Origin: Solimonas sp.
GTDB lineage: Bacteria; Pseudomonadota; Gammaproteobacteria; Nevskiales; Nevskiaceae
DNA: 38,575 nt
NCBI GenBank assembly: GCA_030149365.1
Contig: JASBRP010000047.1
Coordinates: 1-38,575, forward strand
Direction: 5' to 3'
Below the pieces are notes generated by a model. That model worked only from the letters and a program-made list of their open reading frames with translations. It searched no databases and had not been told where the DNA came from. The stretch's first letter is position 1; the number at the start of each line of letters is the position of its first letter. Made by a program: the position numbers and the translations under genes. Of this stretch, positions 14,835-23,015 are shown in pieces.

Positions 14835-15605
14835 CTAGGCCTCCGGCATCAGCAGCGGACGCAACCGCTCCAGTTGCTCCGGATCGCCGCTGCCATGCCA
14901 TTCGATGCTGCCGGCCGCATCGGCGTCGTTAGCCAGGCCTTCCCGCTCCAGCAGGCGCTGCGCCTGCCGCGCCACGGCGGCGCCGGTGTCGATCAGGCTC
15001 ACACCCGGGCCCACCACGTCCTGGATCATCGGCCGCAGGAAGGGATAGTGGGTGCAGCCCAGCACCATCACATCGGCGCCCTGCTGCAGCAGCGGCGCGG
15101 TGTAACGCTGCACCAGTTCGCGCGTCTCCTGGCCGTCCAGCAGCCCGGCCTCCACCTTTTCCACCAGGCCCGGGCAGGGCTGGGTGATGACGCGCACGCC
15201 GCCGGCATGATCCGCCACCAGCTTGTGGAACTTGTCGCCGGCCAGCGCCGCGCCGGTGGCCAGCACGCCGACCACGCCGCTGCGCGTCTGTGCCGCCGCC
15301 GGCTTCACCGCCGGCTCCATGCCGACGAAGGGGATCGGATAGGTGGCGCGCAGGTGCTCCACCGCCGCGATGGTGGCGGTGTTGCAGGCCACCACGATCA
15401 GCTTGGCGCCGCGCGCGATCAGGTATTCGGTGATGGCCACCGCCCGCGCCTGGATCTGCTCACGGGTCTTGCCGCCATAGGGGCAATGGCCGCTGTCGGC
15501 GTAGTAGACCAGGTTCTCACGCGGCAGCAGGCGCCGCATCTCGCGCAGCACCGAGATGCCGCCGACGCCGGAATCGAACACGCCGATCGGCGCCGCGGAG
15601 CTCAT
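14835..15605 (-). CDS. murI: Glutamate racemase
   Basis: 256 residues. It makes D-glutamate for peptidoglycan. PIGVFDSGVGGISV holds Asp11 and Ser12; YYADSGHCPYG is the next family segment. The two catalytic cysteines are in VVACNTAT (Cys74) and LGCTHYPFL (Cys184, with His186). The ATG at 15605 overlaps the hydrolase stop in ATGA, which decides the start; the reading frame continues upstream but without homology. It is the last gene of the series fabH2-like, sppA, hydrolase, murI. Confidence 0.96.
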   Translation of the reverse strand: MSSAAPIGVFDSGVGGISVLREMRRLLPRENLVYYADSGHCPYGGKTREQIQARAVAITEYLIARGAKLIVVACNTATIAAVEHLRATYPIPFVGMEPAVKPAAAQTRSGVVGVLATGAALAGDKFHKLVADHAGGVRVITQPCPGLVEKVEAGLLDGQETRELVQRYTAPLLQQGADVMVLGCTHYPFLRPMIQDVVGPGVSLIDTGAAVARQAQRLLEREGLANDADAAGSIEWHGSGDPEQLERLRPLLMPEA

Positions 15606-16393
15606 GCCTTCACCTTGCGGCGGAAGAACTTCAGCAGCACCGGGTTGAAGGCCTCGGGGGCCTCGGAAGGCAGGCCGTGTCGCCCTTCCGGGAACCAGTG
15701 CAGGGAGCCGCGCGGCAGCGCGTGCGCGAACTTCACCACGTCTTCGTGGCCGAAGTAGTCCTGCCCCGCCCCGACCACCAGCACCGGCATCTTCAGCTCG
15801 GGCAGGCGGTCGATCACCGACCATTGCACCAGCCGGCCGAGTGCGCCGAGATAGGCGCGGCGCGTGTTACGGGCGCCGCGGGCGATCACCTTGGCCCGCA
15901 GGCCCTCGTTCTCCGGCCCGGGGAACATGCGGTGCGCGCTGATGCGCGACAGCCGTGCCGGGCCCAGCAGACCCATCACCAGCAGGCGATAGCCGATCTC
16001 GAAGTGCTGGCGCGGCGTGCGCGGCCGGAAGCCGGGCACGCTGTTGGTGATGACCAGGCGCTGCACGCGCTGCGGGTACTGCAGCGCGAACTGCAGGCTC
16101 ACCGCGCCGCCCATGCTGTGGCCCACCAGCAGGCAGCTCTCGACGCCGATGGCGTCGAGGAAGCGGCGCAGGTCCTCGACGAACTGCAGCACTCCCGGCC
16201 CCTGCGTGCCGATCGGCGTATCGCCGAAGCCGCGCAGGTCCGGCGCCAGCACGCGGTAGTGCTCGCCGAAGGGCGCGATCTGGTAGTCCCAGTCGGCCCA
16301 GGAGCCGCCCAGGCCGTGGACCAGCACCAGCGGCGTGCCGGAACCCGCCTCGACGTAGTGAACGTCGATATCGCCGATGCTGGCCTTGGGCAT
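15602..16393 (-). CDS. Alpha/beta hydrolase
   Basis: 263 residues, a single alpha/beta hydrolase domain. The oxyanion segment is LVHGLGGSWADW, the nucleophile elbow GHSMGGAVSL, and the catalytic His lies in FPEGRHGLPSEAPEAF near the C-terminus. DLRGFGDTP is the usual motif between them. It is close to the general esterase, haloperoxidase and meta-cleavage hydrolase group, and the substrate cannot be inferred. It begins 15 bases after sppA and overlaps murI by 4 bases, so it is translationally coupled. No signal peptide. Confidence 0.9.
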   Translation of the reverse strand: MPKASIGDIDVHYVEAGSGTPLVLVHGLGGSWADWDYQIAPFGEHYRVLAPDLRGFGDTPIGTQGPGVLQFVEDLRRFLDAIGVESCLLVGHSMGGAVSLQFALQYPQRVQRLVITNSVPGFRPRTPRQHFEIGYRLLVMGLLGPARLSRISAHRMFPGPENEGLRAKVIARGARNTRRAYLGALGRLVQWSVIDRLPELKMPVLVVGAGQDYFGHEDVVKFAHALPRGSLHWFPEGRHGLPSEAPEAFNPVLLKFFRRKVKA

Positions 16394-16408
16394 GCCGGGC
16401 GGCAGGCT

Positions 16409-18286
16409 TCAGCGGCCGATGATGCTGCCGCCCATGCTCGGCGTGCAGTAGCAGTTGGCGTACATGCCGCGCGGATCGTTGAGGCTGCGCAGGGCGCGCT
16501 CGGCGTCCGTTCGCTGCAGCAGGGTGGTCAGCCAGCGCGTGGTGCCGGCCGGCAGGAAGTCCAGCTTGATGCTGCCCGAGAACGGCAGCAGGAAGTCGAA
16601 GGGGAAGCCGCGCTCCGGGCTGTATTCCTGCAACTCGTAGCTGTCCGGGCCCAGGCTGGCGAGCTTGGCGGCGGCATCCGCCGCTTCCTCGAGCCCGCCG
16701 AGGTGATCAACCAGGCCGAGCGTCTTGGCCTCGCCACCGCTCCAGACACGGCCGCGGGCCAGCCCATCGACCTTCTGCAACGGCAGCTTGCGCGCCCTGG
16801 CGACGCCGCCGATGAAGTCGCGGTAGCCCTTGTCGATCTGCGACTGGATGATGCTGGAAATCTCCGGCGACAGCGGGCGATCCAGGCGCAGGCTGCCGGC
16901 CAGCGGCGTGGTGCCAACGCCGTCGGTGTGCACGCCGATCTTGCCCAGCGCCTGGTCAATGGTCGGGATCAGGCCAAAAATGCCGATGGAGCCGGTGATC
17001 GTGGTGCTGTGCGCCCAGATCTGGTTGGCGTCCATCGATATCCAGTAACCGCCGCTGGCGGCCACGGTGGACATCGACGCCACCACCGGCTTGCCCTCGG
17101 CCTTCAGCGCATCCACCTCGCGGCGGATCTGCTCGGAGGCCCAGACGCTGCCACCGGGCGAGTCCACGCGCAGGACCACCGCGGCCACGTCCTCGTCACG
17201 GCGCGCCTGGTCGAGCAGATCGGCGATCGTGTCGCCGCCGGCCTGGCCGATGTCGCCCGGGCCGTCCACGATCTCGCCCTGTACAACCACCAGTGCCACC
17301 TTGCTGCCCTTGCCGGTCGCCCGGGGCTTCTTGGCGTGCTGCATGGCACGCAGGTATTCGCTGAAGTGCACCTGGCGGAAACTGCCGTGGTCATCGTCGA
17401 TGCCGACGATGGCGCCCATGCGCTGGCGGAATTCCTTCAGCGTCTCCACGTGCGTCACCAGGCCGGCCTTCTTGGCGTAGGCCGCGCTGTCGCCACCGCC
17501 GGTCTCCAGCGCCTGGCGCATGCCGGTGACGTAGTTGATCACGCCGTTCTCGGGCAGCTTGCGCGCGCTGTCCACGCCCTTGGCGTAATCGGTCCACAGG
17601 TCGCCCAGCCAGGCGATGTTGGCCTGGCGCGCGTCCTCGGACATGTCGTTGCGGGTGAACGGCTCGACTGCAGATTTGTACTCGCCGACGCGGAACACGT
17701 TGATGCGCACGCCGAGCTTGTCCAGCGCGTCCTTGAAGTAGTTCTGGTAGACGCTGAAACCCTCGATGTGGACCATGCCCTGCGGGTCCACCACCACCTC
17801 ATCGGCGAGCGACGCGGCGAAGTACGGCGCCTGGTCGTACCAGGGGCTGTAGGCCACCACCTTCTTGCCGGCGGCCTGGAAGCGCTTGATCGCCACGCCC
17901 AGTTCCTCCAGCTGCGGCAGGCCGGCGTTGGCCAGGGCGTCGAGCTTGAGCACGGCGAAGGTGATGCGCTTGTCGTCACGCGCCAGGTCCAGGGCGTCGA
18001 TCAAGTCGCGCAGCAGCGTTTGCGACGGCGGCTCGCCGCGCAGGCTTTCCACCAGATGCTGGCCCGGGTCCTGGTCGATCTGCTCGACCAGCGCACCCGT
18101 CGGCGCCAGGATCAGGGCGACGTTGTCCTCGACCTTGGGCGGCGTGCCGCCGCCGAAGAAGGTGAACATTACGAACAGGCCGATGGCCAGGCTGAGGACG
18201 AACAGGGTGCGGTAGATGATGACCGCGCCCTTCCAGATACGCCCAAAGAAACGGCCCAGGGCCGAGGAGGATTGCTGTTCGCTCAT
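16409..18286 (-). CDS. sppA: Signal peptide peptidase SppA, 67 kDa type
   Basis: 625 residues from the ATG at 18286 (AGG 5 bases upstream); an in-frame ATG at 18298 adds four residues. One membrane helix near residues 23-45 anchors it in the inner membrane, with the protease in the periplasm. Two tandem ClpP-like domains follow, as in E. coli SppA. The general-base Lys is in GEYKSAVEPF (residue 204) and the nucleophile Ser in VAASGGYW (residue 411), close to Lys209 and Ser409 of E. coli. It degrades cleaved signal peptides. It lies 40-52 bp after the fabH2-like gene and 15 bp before the hydrolase. Confidence 0.95.
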   Translation of the reverse strand: MSEQQSSSALGRFFGRIWKGAVIIYRTLFVLSLAIGLFVMFTFFGGGTPPKVEDNVALILAPTGALVEQIDQDPGQHLVESLRGEPPSQTLLRDLIDALDLARDDKRITFAVLKLDALANAGLPQLEELGVAIKRFQAAGKKVVAYSPWYDQAPYFAASLADEVVVDPQGMVHIEGFSVYQNYFKDALDKLGVRINVFRVGEYKSAVEPFTRNDMSEDARQANIAWLGDLWTDYAKGVDSARKLPENGVINYVTGMRQALETGGGDSAAYAKKAGLVTHVETLKEFRQRMGAIVGIDDDHGSFRQVHFSEYLRAMQHAKKPRATGKGSKVALVVVQGEIVDGPGDIGQAGGDTIADLLDQARRDEDVAAVVLRVDSPGGSVWASEQIRREVDALKAEGKPVVASMSTVAASGGYWISMDANQIWAHSTTITGSIGIFGLIPTIDQALGKIGVHTDGVGTTPLAGSLRLDRPLSPEISSIIQSQIDKGYRDFIGGVARARKLPLQKVDGLARGRVWSGGEAKTLGLVDHLGGLEEAADAAAKLASLGPDSYELQEYSPERGFPFDFLLPFSGSIKLDFLPAGTTRWLTTLLQRTDAERALRSLNDPRGMYANCYCTPSMGGSIIGR

Positions 18287-18338
18287 GGATGCCTGCATTA
18301 CCTGAAGTCGCGCTTGGACCGCCGCTGCCGGACCGGGT

Positions 18339-19460
18339 TCACACCCGCTTCATCACCACGGAACCGGCGGAGTAGCCGGCGCCGAAGGCGCAAAGCACGG
18401 CCAGATCTCCGGCCTTGAGGTCTTCGTGATGCTTGTGGAAGGCGATCACCGAACCGGCGGAGCTGGTGTTGGCGTATTCGTCCAGCGTTACCGGGGCCTC
18501 GTCCGGCCCCGGATCACGGCCCAGCACGCGCTTGGAGATCAACTGGTTCATGCCCAGGTTGGCCTGGTGCAGGAAGAAGCGGCGCACCGAATCCGGCGCC
18601 AGGCCCAGGTCGGTCAGGTGGTTCACGATCAGCTCCGAGGCGATCGGCACCACTTCCTTGAAGACCTTGCGGCCCTCCTGGTGGAACAGCACGTCGTCCC
18701 AGCGGCGCGGCGGCACTTCGCAGGCGTTGAGGAAGCCGAAGTTGTTGCGGATGTTGTTGGAGAACTGCGTCTGCAGGCGCGTGCCCAGCACCTCGAAGCG
18801 CACCGGCGATACCGCCGTCTCCAGCGGCTCCACCAGCACCGCCGTGCAGGCGTCGCCGAAGATGAAGTGGCAATCGCGATTGCGGAAGTTGAGGTGGCCG
18901 GAGCAGATCTCCGGGCTCACCACCAGGGCGGCGCGGGCGCTGCCCATGCGCACGGCGTCCACCGCGGCCTGGATACCGAAGGCCGCCGAGGCGCAGGCCA
19001 CGTTCATGTCGTAGCCGTAGCCGGTGATGCCGAGGTGGTGCTGCAGCTCCACCGCCATGGCCGGATAGCCGCGCTGCATGTTGGAGCAGGCCACCAGCAC
19101 GAAATCCACGTCCTCCGGCTTGCGGCCGGCGCGCTCCAGCGCCTGCTTCGCCGCGGCCAGGCCCATCTCGACCATGATCGAGGGCTCGTCGTCGCTGCGG
19201 GTGCGATAGCGCGGGCGCATCACGTCCACGTCCAGCACGCCTTCCTTGTCCATCACGAAGCGCGACTTGATGCCGGAAGCCTTGAGGATGAACTCGGAAG
19301 ACGAGGGTGCCAGTGCCGGAACCGTGCCGGCGGCGATGTCGTCGGCATGCTCGGCGTTGTAGCGCTCGACATAGCTGTTGTAGCAAGCCACCAGTTCGTC
19401 ATTGCTGATGCTGTGCGGCGGCGTGAACAAGCCGGTGCCGGTAATGGCAACTCGTTTCAT
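18339..19460 (-). CDS. Beta-ketoacyl-ACP synthase III, FabH2-like
   Basis: 373 residues. The catalytic triad is Cys156 (NVACASAAFG), His298 (FLHQANLGMN) and Asn331 (DEYANTSSAGS). It is longer than ordinary FabH (about 320), because of an N-terminal insertion around residues 25-85. From memory it resembles Pseudomonas aeruginosa PA3286 (FabH2), which condenses octanoyl-CoA with malonyl-ACP and feeds beta-oxidation products into fatty acid synthesis. The specificity here is inferred from that resemblance. No Shine-Dalgarno precedes the ATG. A -10-like TAGAAT lies on the minus strand at 19510-19505 without a clear -35. It is the first gene of the series leading to murI. Confidence 0.9.
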   Translation of the reverse strand: MKRVAITGTGLFTPPHSISNDELVACYNSYVERYNAEHADDIAAGTVPALAPSSSEFILKASGIKSRFVMDKEGVLDVDVMRPRYRTRSDDEPSIMVEMGLAAAKQALERAGRKPEDVDFVLVACSNMQRGYPAMAVELQHHLGITGYGYDMNVACASAAFGIQAAVDAVRMGSARAALVVSPEICSGHLNFRNRDCHFIFGDACTAVLVEPLETAVSPVRFEVLGTRLQTQFSNNIRNNFGFLNACEVPPRRWDDVLFHQEGRKVFKEVVPIASELIVNHLTDLGLAPDSVRRFFLHQANLGMNQLISKRVLGRDPGPDEAPVTLDEYANTSSAGSVIAFHKHHEDLKAGDLAVLCAFGAGYSAGSVVMKRV

Positions 19461-19559
19461 GGGGAAATCCAGGAGGAATTGGGGGGAATTCGGTGATTTT
19501 CCCGATTCTAGCCTGCCGGAGTGCCGACCGGAGGGAAATCCGGCCGACCGCCGAAGGGC

Positions 19560-20969
19560 TCAGGAAACCGGCCAGCCGGCCGCGGCGGCAGCGTGTTTCA
19601 GCGCCAGGCCGGGCTCGCGCTCATAGCGGATCGAGAGGTGGGAGCCCTGGTACCAGGTAACCGGCACATCCCAGTGCCGGCCCAGCGCCAGCGGGTGATG
19701 CGGCAGGACGATGCGGTCGGCAGCGGCGGCCACCACGTGCAGGCGGTCGCGCGGCAGCAGCGGCGCCCGCGCTAGCGGCGAAACCACCTGCAGGATGTCG
19801 CGATAGCGCTGTTCGTCCAGGCCATGCTCGCGGTAGTAGCGCAGGTGCCCGGGCGGCACGAAACGCATCAGCGCCGAGGCGAAATCCGTGACCGGGATCA
19901 CTGCCAGCGTGAAGTCCAGCTCGCGCTCGTAGGACGCCAGCAGGGCGGCGTTGTAGCCACCCAGGGAGTAGCCCATGACGCCGACCCGGGCCTTGCCCTC
20001 GTTCTGCCGCAGCCAGGCCAGGCTGCGGCGCAGGTCCCACAGCGCCTGCGACTGGGCATGGACCAGGTCCAGCGGATCGCCGTCCAGGTAGTGGTCGCCA
20101 CTGCGGGCGCCGATGCGGCGCGGGCCGTGCAGCGGCAGCACCGGCTGGATCAGGTTGAAGCCCAGGCGGTGATGCAGCCAGCGCGGCCCGAACAGGCTGA
20201 AGTCCAGCCAGGGCGTGCCCATGCGGTAGCCGTGGATGCACAGCAGCCAGGGCCGCGGCGGCCCGGGGTGACGCAGCAGGCGCACGTGACACTCGCGGTT
20301 GCGCTCGTGGGCATTCCAGACGGCCGCGCCTGGCAGGCCCGCGTCGGGGACGAAGCCGCTGTCGAAGCGCAGGACCTCGTAGTCCTGCCCGCGGTGGCGC
20401 GCCTTCTGGATGAACACCCGGGCCGGCGGCGGCGGCTCGGGGTGCAGCGCCGCCGGGTCGCGGTCCAGGCCACGCTGGCGGATCGCGGCAAGCATCTGCT
20501 CGGCCTGCCGGCAGACCTGCAAGGCCTGCTCGCCGGCCGGCATGCGTGCGCCGCCGACGAAGTAGCCCAGCACCGCCTCGTCCATGCCCACCTTGAGGTC
20601 CATCTGCGGGCCACGGTCGGGGGGCGGCACGTCCAGTCCCTGGGGCTCGCGGGTGAGCGCCGCCCTGCCCGCCACCATGAAGCTGGCCAGGCTACCGGCC
20701 AGGGCCAGCAGGGCCTGCCCGAAGCCGCCCGCGATCCAGGCCGGCAGGAAGAACAGCACGCCCAGGAATCCGGCCAGCGCCATGTAGGCACTGATGCGCG
20801 GATCGCCGGGGAAAAGCAGCAATGCGGTGCCGCTGGACAGCAGCAGCACCCCAGGCAGCAGGGCCCAGAACAGCCAGGCGCCACCGGCATCCGGCAACAG
20901 CCAGCAGAGCCCGGCCAGGATCGGCACGAAGCTCAGCGGCTCCCATTGCCGCGGCGCTGGCAGTTCCAT
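19560..20969 (-). CDS. Membrane-anchored alpha/beta hydrolase
   Basis: 469 residues. The first about 105 residues contain four hydrophobic segments (WEPLSFVPILAGLCWLLP, WLFWALLPGVLLLSSGTALL, MALAGFLGVLFFLPAWI and LLALAGSLASFMVAG). The rest is a hydrolase of the prolyl-oligopeptidase/dienelactone-hydrolase kind. LLCIHGYRMG is the oxyanion segment, GYSLGGYNAA the nucleophile elbow, AAAADRIV the likely acid, and the His is in YQGSHLSI. The linker carries charged and proline-rich sequence. It follows a 97-residue membrane protein with a 1-base overlap. The role is unknown, perhaps turnover of a lipid or polymer at the membrane. Confidence 0.85.
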   Translation of the reverse strand: MELPAPRQWEPLSFVPILAGLCWLLPDAGGAWLFWALLPGVLLLSSGTALLLFPGDPRISAYMALAGFLGVLFFLPAWIAGGFGQALLALAGSLASFMVAGRAALTREPQGLDVPPPDRGPQMDLKVGMDEAVLGYFVGGARMPAGEQALQVCRQAEQMLAAIRQRGLDRDPAALHPEPPPPARVFIQKARHRGQDYEVLRFDSGFVPDAGLPGAAVWNAHERNRECHVRLLRHPGPPRPWLLCIHGYRMGTPWLDFSLFGPRWLHHRLGFNLIQPVLPLHGPRRIGARSGDHYLDGDPLDLVHAQSQALWDLRRSLAWLRQNEGKARVGVMGYSLGGYNAALLASYERELDFTLAVIPVTDFASALMRFVPPGHLRYYREHGLDEQRYRDILQVVSPLARAPLLPRDRLHVVAAAADRIVLPHHPLALGRHWDVPVTWYQGSHLSIRYEREPGLALKHAAAAAGWPVS

Positions 20970-21262
20970 CAGAGCAGGGCGCGGTACAGGATCCCGCCGC
21001 CACCGAAGATGCCGAGCAGTAGCACCGCCTCCGCCGGCCAGCGCCAGGCCTTCTCGCGCCGGTGCGCGTGGAAGGCCAGCACCGAGAGCAGGAACAGGAC
21101 GCAGAACACCAGGAAGGTGGTGACCACCAGGGGCCAGTCCTCGCGCAGGCGCGGCACGCTGTCCAGGTAGATGGCGTACAGCAGGGTGACCACGCCGATG
21201 GTGGACGCGAAGGAAGCCGCCGCCGCCATGGCGACGGCATTGAAGATCTGGATGCCTTTCAT
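20969..21262 (-). CDS. Small membrane protein of unknown function
   Basis: 97 residues with three predicted membrane helices: about 8-29 (AMAAAASFASTIGVVTLLYA region), 43-65 (PLVVTTFLVFCVLFLLSVLAF) and 76-93 (WPAEAVLLLGIFGGGGILY). The short arginine/lysine-rich stretch HAHRREK lies between the last two. I do not recognise a family. It overlaps the preceding gene by 4 bases and the following hydrolase by 1 base, so the three are one coupled unit. Confidence 0.75.
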   Translation of the reverse strand: MKGIQIFNAVAMAAAASFASTIGVVTLLYAIYLDSVPRLREDWPLVVTTFLVFCVLFLLSVLAFHAHRREKAWRWPAEAVLLLGIFGGGGILYRALL

Positions 21263-21573
21263 GAACGCTTGCCGCGGAGGAGTTTGATCAGGGGGAAGAC
21301 TTCGCCGGCGACCTTGGGCTGCTTCATGCCGGCGCGGACCAGCAGGCCCACGAAGCCGCGCACGATCTTGTCGCGGTTCTTGAATACGTTGTCGACCATC
21401 GGCACCGCACGGTCGTCCATCATGGTGATGACGTCGTCGGGCTCGTCGCCGAACTTGAAGCGCATGGTCATGCGCACTTCCAGCGGCTGCTTGCGCTCGC
21501 GGCGGCGCTTGCGGCGGCGTTCCGCCAGGGTCAGGCGCTCTTCAGCGGCCTGCTTGTCCTCGTCGGGCATCAT
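21259..21573 (-). CDS. Small charged protein of unknown function
   Basis: 104 residues. Residues 5-32 are a highly charged, probably helical stretch (ERLTLAERRRKRRRERKQ). Then comes VRMTMRFKFGDEPDDVITMMD and a C-terminal hydrophobic helix (IVRGFVGLLVRAG). Starts at 21573 and 21570 are both possible; GGAG is better spaced for 21570. No recognised domain. First gene of the three-gene unit with the small membrane protein and the membrane hydrolase. It lies only 30 bp from the divergent hydrolase gene. Confidence 0.7.
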   Translation of the reverse strand: MMPDEDKQAAEERLTLAERRRKRRRERKQPLEVRMTMRFKFGDEPDDVITMMDDRAVPMVDNVFKNRDKIVRGFVGLLVRAGMKQPKVAGEVFPLIKLLRGKRS

Positions 21574-21603
21574 AATGCTCCGGTCGTCAGCCAGCGTTCA
21601 GAC

Positions 21604-22113
21604 ATGAAAGACCTTCCCGATCGTCTCGTGGTTTTCGCCCATGGCAAGGAATCCGGGCCCTGGGGCACCAAGATCCAGCATCTCGCCGTGACCGCGCGCC
21701 AGCGTGGCTACGAAGTCCTCAGCCCGGATTATAGTCACACCCACGATCCCCGCGAGCGCGTGGCCCAGCTGCTGGCCCTCGCCCCCCGGGCGCGGCACAG
21801 CCTGGTGCTGGTGGGCTCCAGCATGGGCGGCTACGTCTCGGCGCAGGCCTGCGCCGCTCTGCAGCCCCGCGCCCTGTTCCTGATGGCCCCGGCCCTGTAC
21901 TTCCCCGGCTGGGAGGAAGAACCCCAGGGCATCCCTGCCCTCTGCAGTGTGGCTCATGGCTGGGGCGACGACATCGTGCCGGTGGAGCGCGGCATCACCT
22001 TCGCGCGCCGCAACCGTGCGGCGCTTCACCTGCTGGACTCGGATCATGGCCTCAACGACCAGCTGGATACCCTGGCGCTGCTGTTCGACGACCTGCTGCG
22101 GCGCGCATCGTGA
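21604..22113 (+). CDS. Small alpha/beta hydrolase (YqiA/UPF0227-like)
   Basis: 169 residues, a compact hydrolase. The first strand ends in FAHGKESGPWGTKI, the nucleophile elbow is GSSMGGYVSAQA, and the last motif DSDHGLNDQ supplies the His. There is no lid domain and no signal peptide, so it is cytosolic. It resembles small esterases such as YqiA/YcfP, whose substrates are poorly known. No Shine-Dalgarno is evident. It overlaps the DUF3293 gene by 4 bases. Confidence 0.85.
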   Translation: MKDLPDRLVVFAHGKESGPWGTKIQHLAVTARQRGYEVLSPDYSHTHDPRERVAQLLALAPRARHSLVLVGSSMGGYVSAQACAALQPRALFLMAPALYFPGWEEEPQGIPALCSVAHGWGDDIVPVERGITFARRNRAALHLLDSDHGLNDQLDTLALLFDDLLRRAS

Positions 22114-22544
22114 ACGCCGCCGCGCTCGACCGGGCCTATCGCGCGACGCTGTACCGCGTGCGCCTGCCCGGCGCGGAGCTGACGCTGCGCATTGGCGTGC
22201 GTGACGTAGCGGCCGGGCTGCGACTGGCCCGGCTGGGCGGTTGCCGGCAGCACTGGGCCCTGGTGACGCCCTGCAACCCGCACTCGCGTCAACTAATGGA
22301 CTGGCAGAACCGGCTGCGCCACGCCGGCATGGAAGCGGGGCTGCAGGCCAGCGGACTGGTCCACTATCCCAGCCTGCATTGCGATCCTGCTGGGCGATGG
22401 CCCGACGAGCCGGGCTTCCTGCTGGTGGACCCGCCGCGGGGCCTGGCGCGCGCGCTGGGCCGGCAGTACGGACAGAACGCGATCGTCGTCGCCCGGCTCG
22501 ACTACGCCCCGCGGTTGCTCTATCTCGGCAGCGCCGGCACGTAG
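22110..22544 (+). CDS. DUF3293 family protein
   Basis: 144 residues from a GTG that overlaps the previous stop (GTGA). Visible are an early RATLYRVRL segment, ALVTPCNPHS followed by N-x-x-L-x-H, and the C-terminal YGQNAIVVARLDYAPRLL. These match the DUF3293 layout as I recall it. The function of the family is unknown. It is translationally coupled to the small hydrolase. Its 3' end overlaps the convergent thioesterase gene by 25 bases. Confidence 0.75.
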   Translation: MNAAALDRAYRATLYRVRLPGAELTLRIGVRDVAAGLRLARLGGCRQHWALVTPCNPHSRQLMDWQNRLRHAGMEAGLQASGLVHYPSLHCDPAGRWPDEPGFLLVDPPRGLARALGRQYGQNAIVVARLDYAPRLLYLGSAGT

Positions 22545-22975
22545 GCCTTGAGGAACTCCTCCGGCTGGCGCCGCGGGCGGCCGGTCTTCATGTCGATGCA
22601 GACCCAGTGCGTCTGTCCGCGCAGCACGGTCTTGCCATCGGCCACGCGGATGATCTGGTAGCGGCGCCACATGCTGAGCTTGCCGTCGTTCTCGTGGATC
22701 CAGGTGGCAGCCAGCAGCTCGTCGCCGGCAAAGGTGGCCGCCAGGTAGTCCAGCTCATGCCGGCGCGCCACGCAGCCCACGCCCGTGCGCTCGTAGTCCT
22801 CGAAGCCGAAGCCCAGGCTCACCGAGTGTGCCCAGGCGACCTTCTCCAGCCACTGCAGGTAGACCACGTTGTTGGTGTGGCCGAAGGCATCCAGATGCTC
22901 CGCACCGACCGTGATGGGCTGGATGAAGGGGTTCTGTACGTCCCAGGCGGGCGCCGGCCTTGCTTGTTCTGTCAT
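22520..22975 (-). CDS. Acyl-CoA thioesterase, 4-hydroxybenzoyl-CoA type (hotdog fold)
   Basis: 151 residues. The signature AEHLDAFGHTNNVVYLQWLE has the catalytic Asp and the H-x-N-N arrangement of 4HBT/YbgC thioesterases, followed by the long hotdog helix. CVARRHELDYLAA and DGKTVLRGQTHWVCID are the later strands. It probably hydrolyses an acyl- or aromatic-CoA in the cytosol; the substrate is unknown. It converges with DUF3293 with a 25-base overlap, so there is no room for a terminator between them. Confidence 0.9.
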   Translation of the reverse strand: MTEQARPAPAWDVQNPFIQPITVGAEHLDAFGHTNNVVYLQWLEKVAWAHSVSLGFGFEDYERTGVGCVARRHELDYLAATFAGDELLAATWIHENDGKLSMWRRYQIIRVADGKTVLRGQTHWVCIDMKTGRPRRQPEEFLKAYVPALPR

Positions 22976-23015
22976 GCGAGCAGGTTAACCTGTGCGGATA
23001 TCCTCGGAGTATTGC

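Noticed and set aside
15677..18418. 913-codon plus-strand frame opposite the hydrolase and sppA
   Set aside because: Antisense of well-identified genes; composition is that of a GC-rich shadow.
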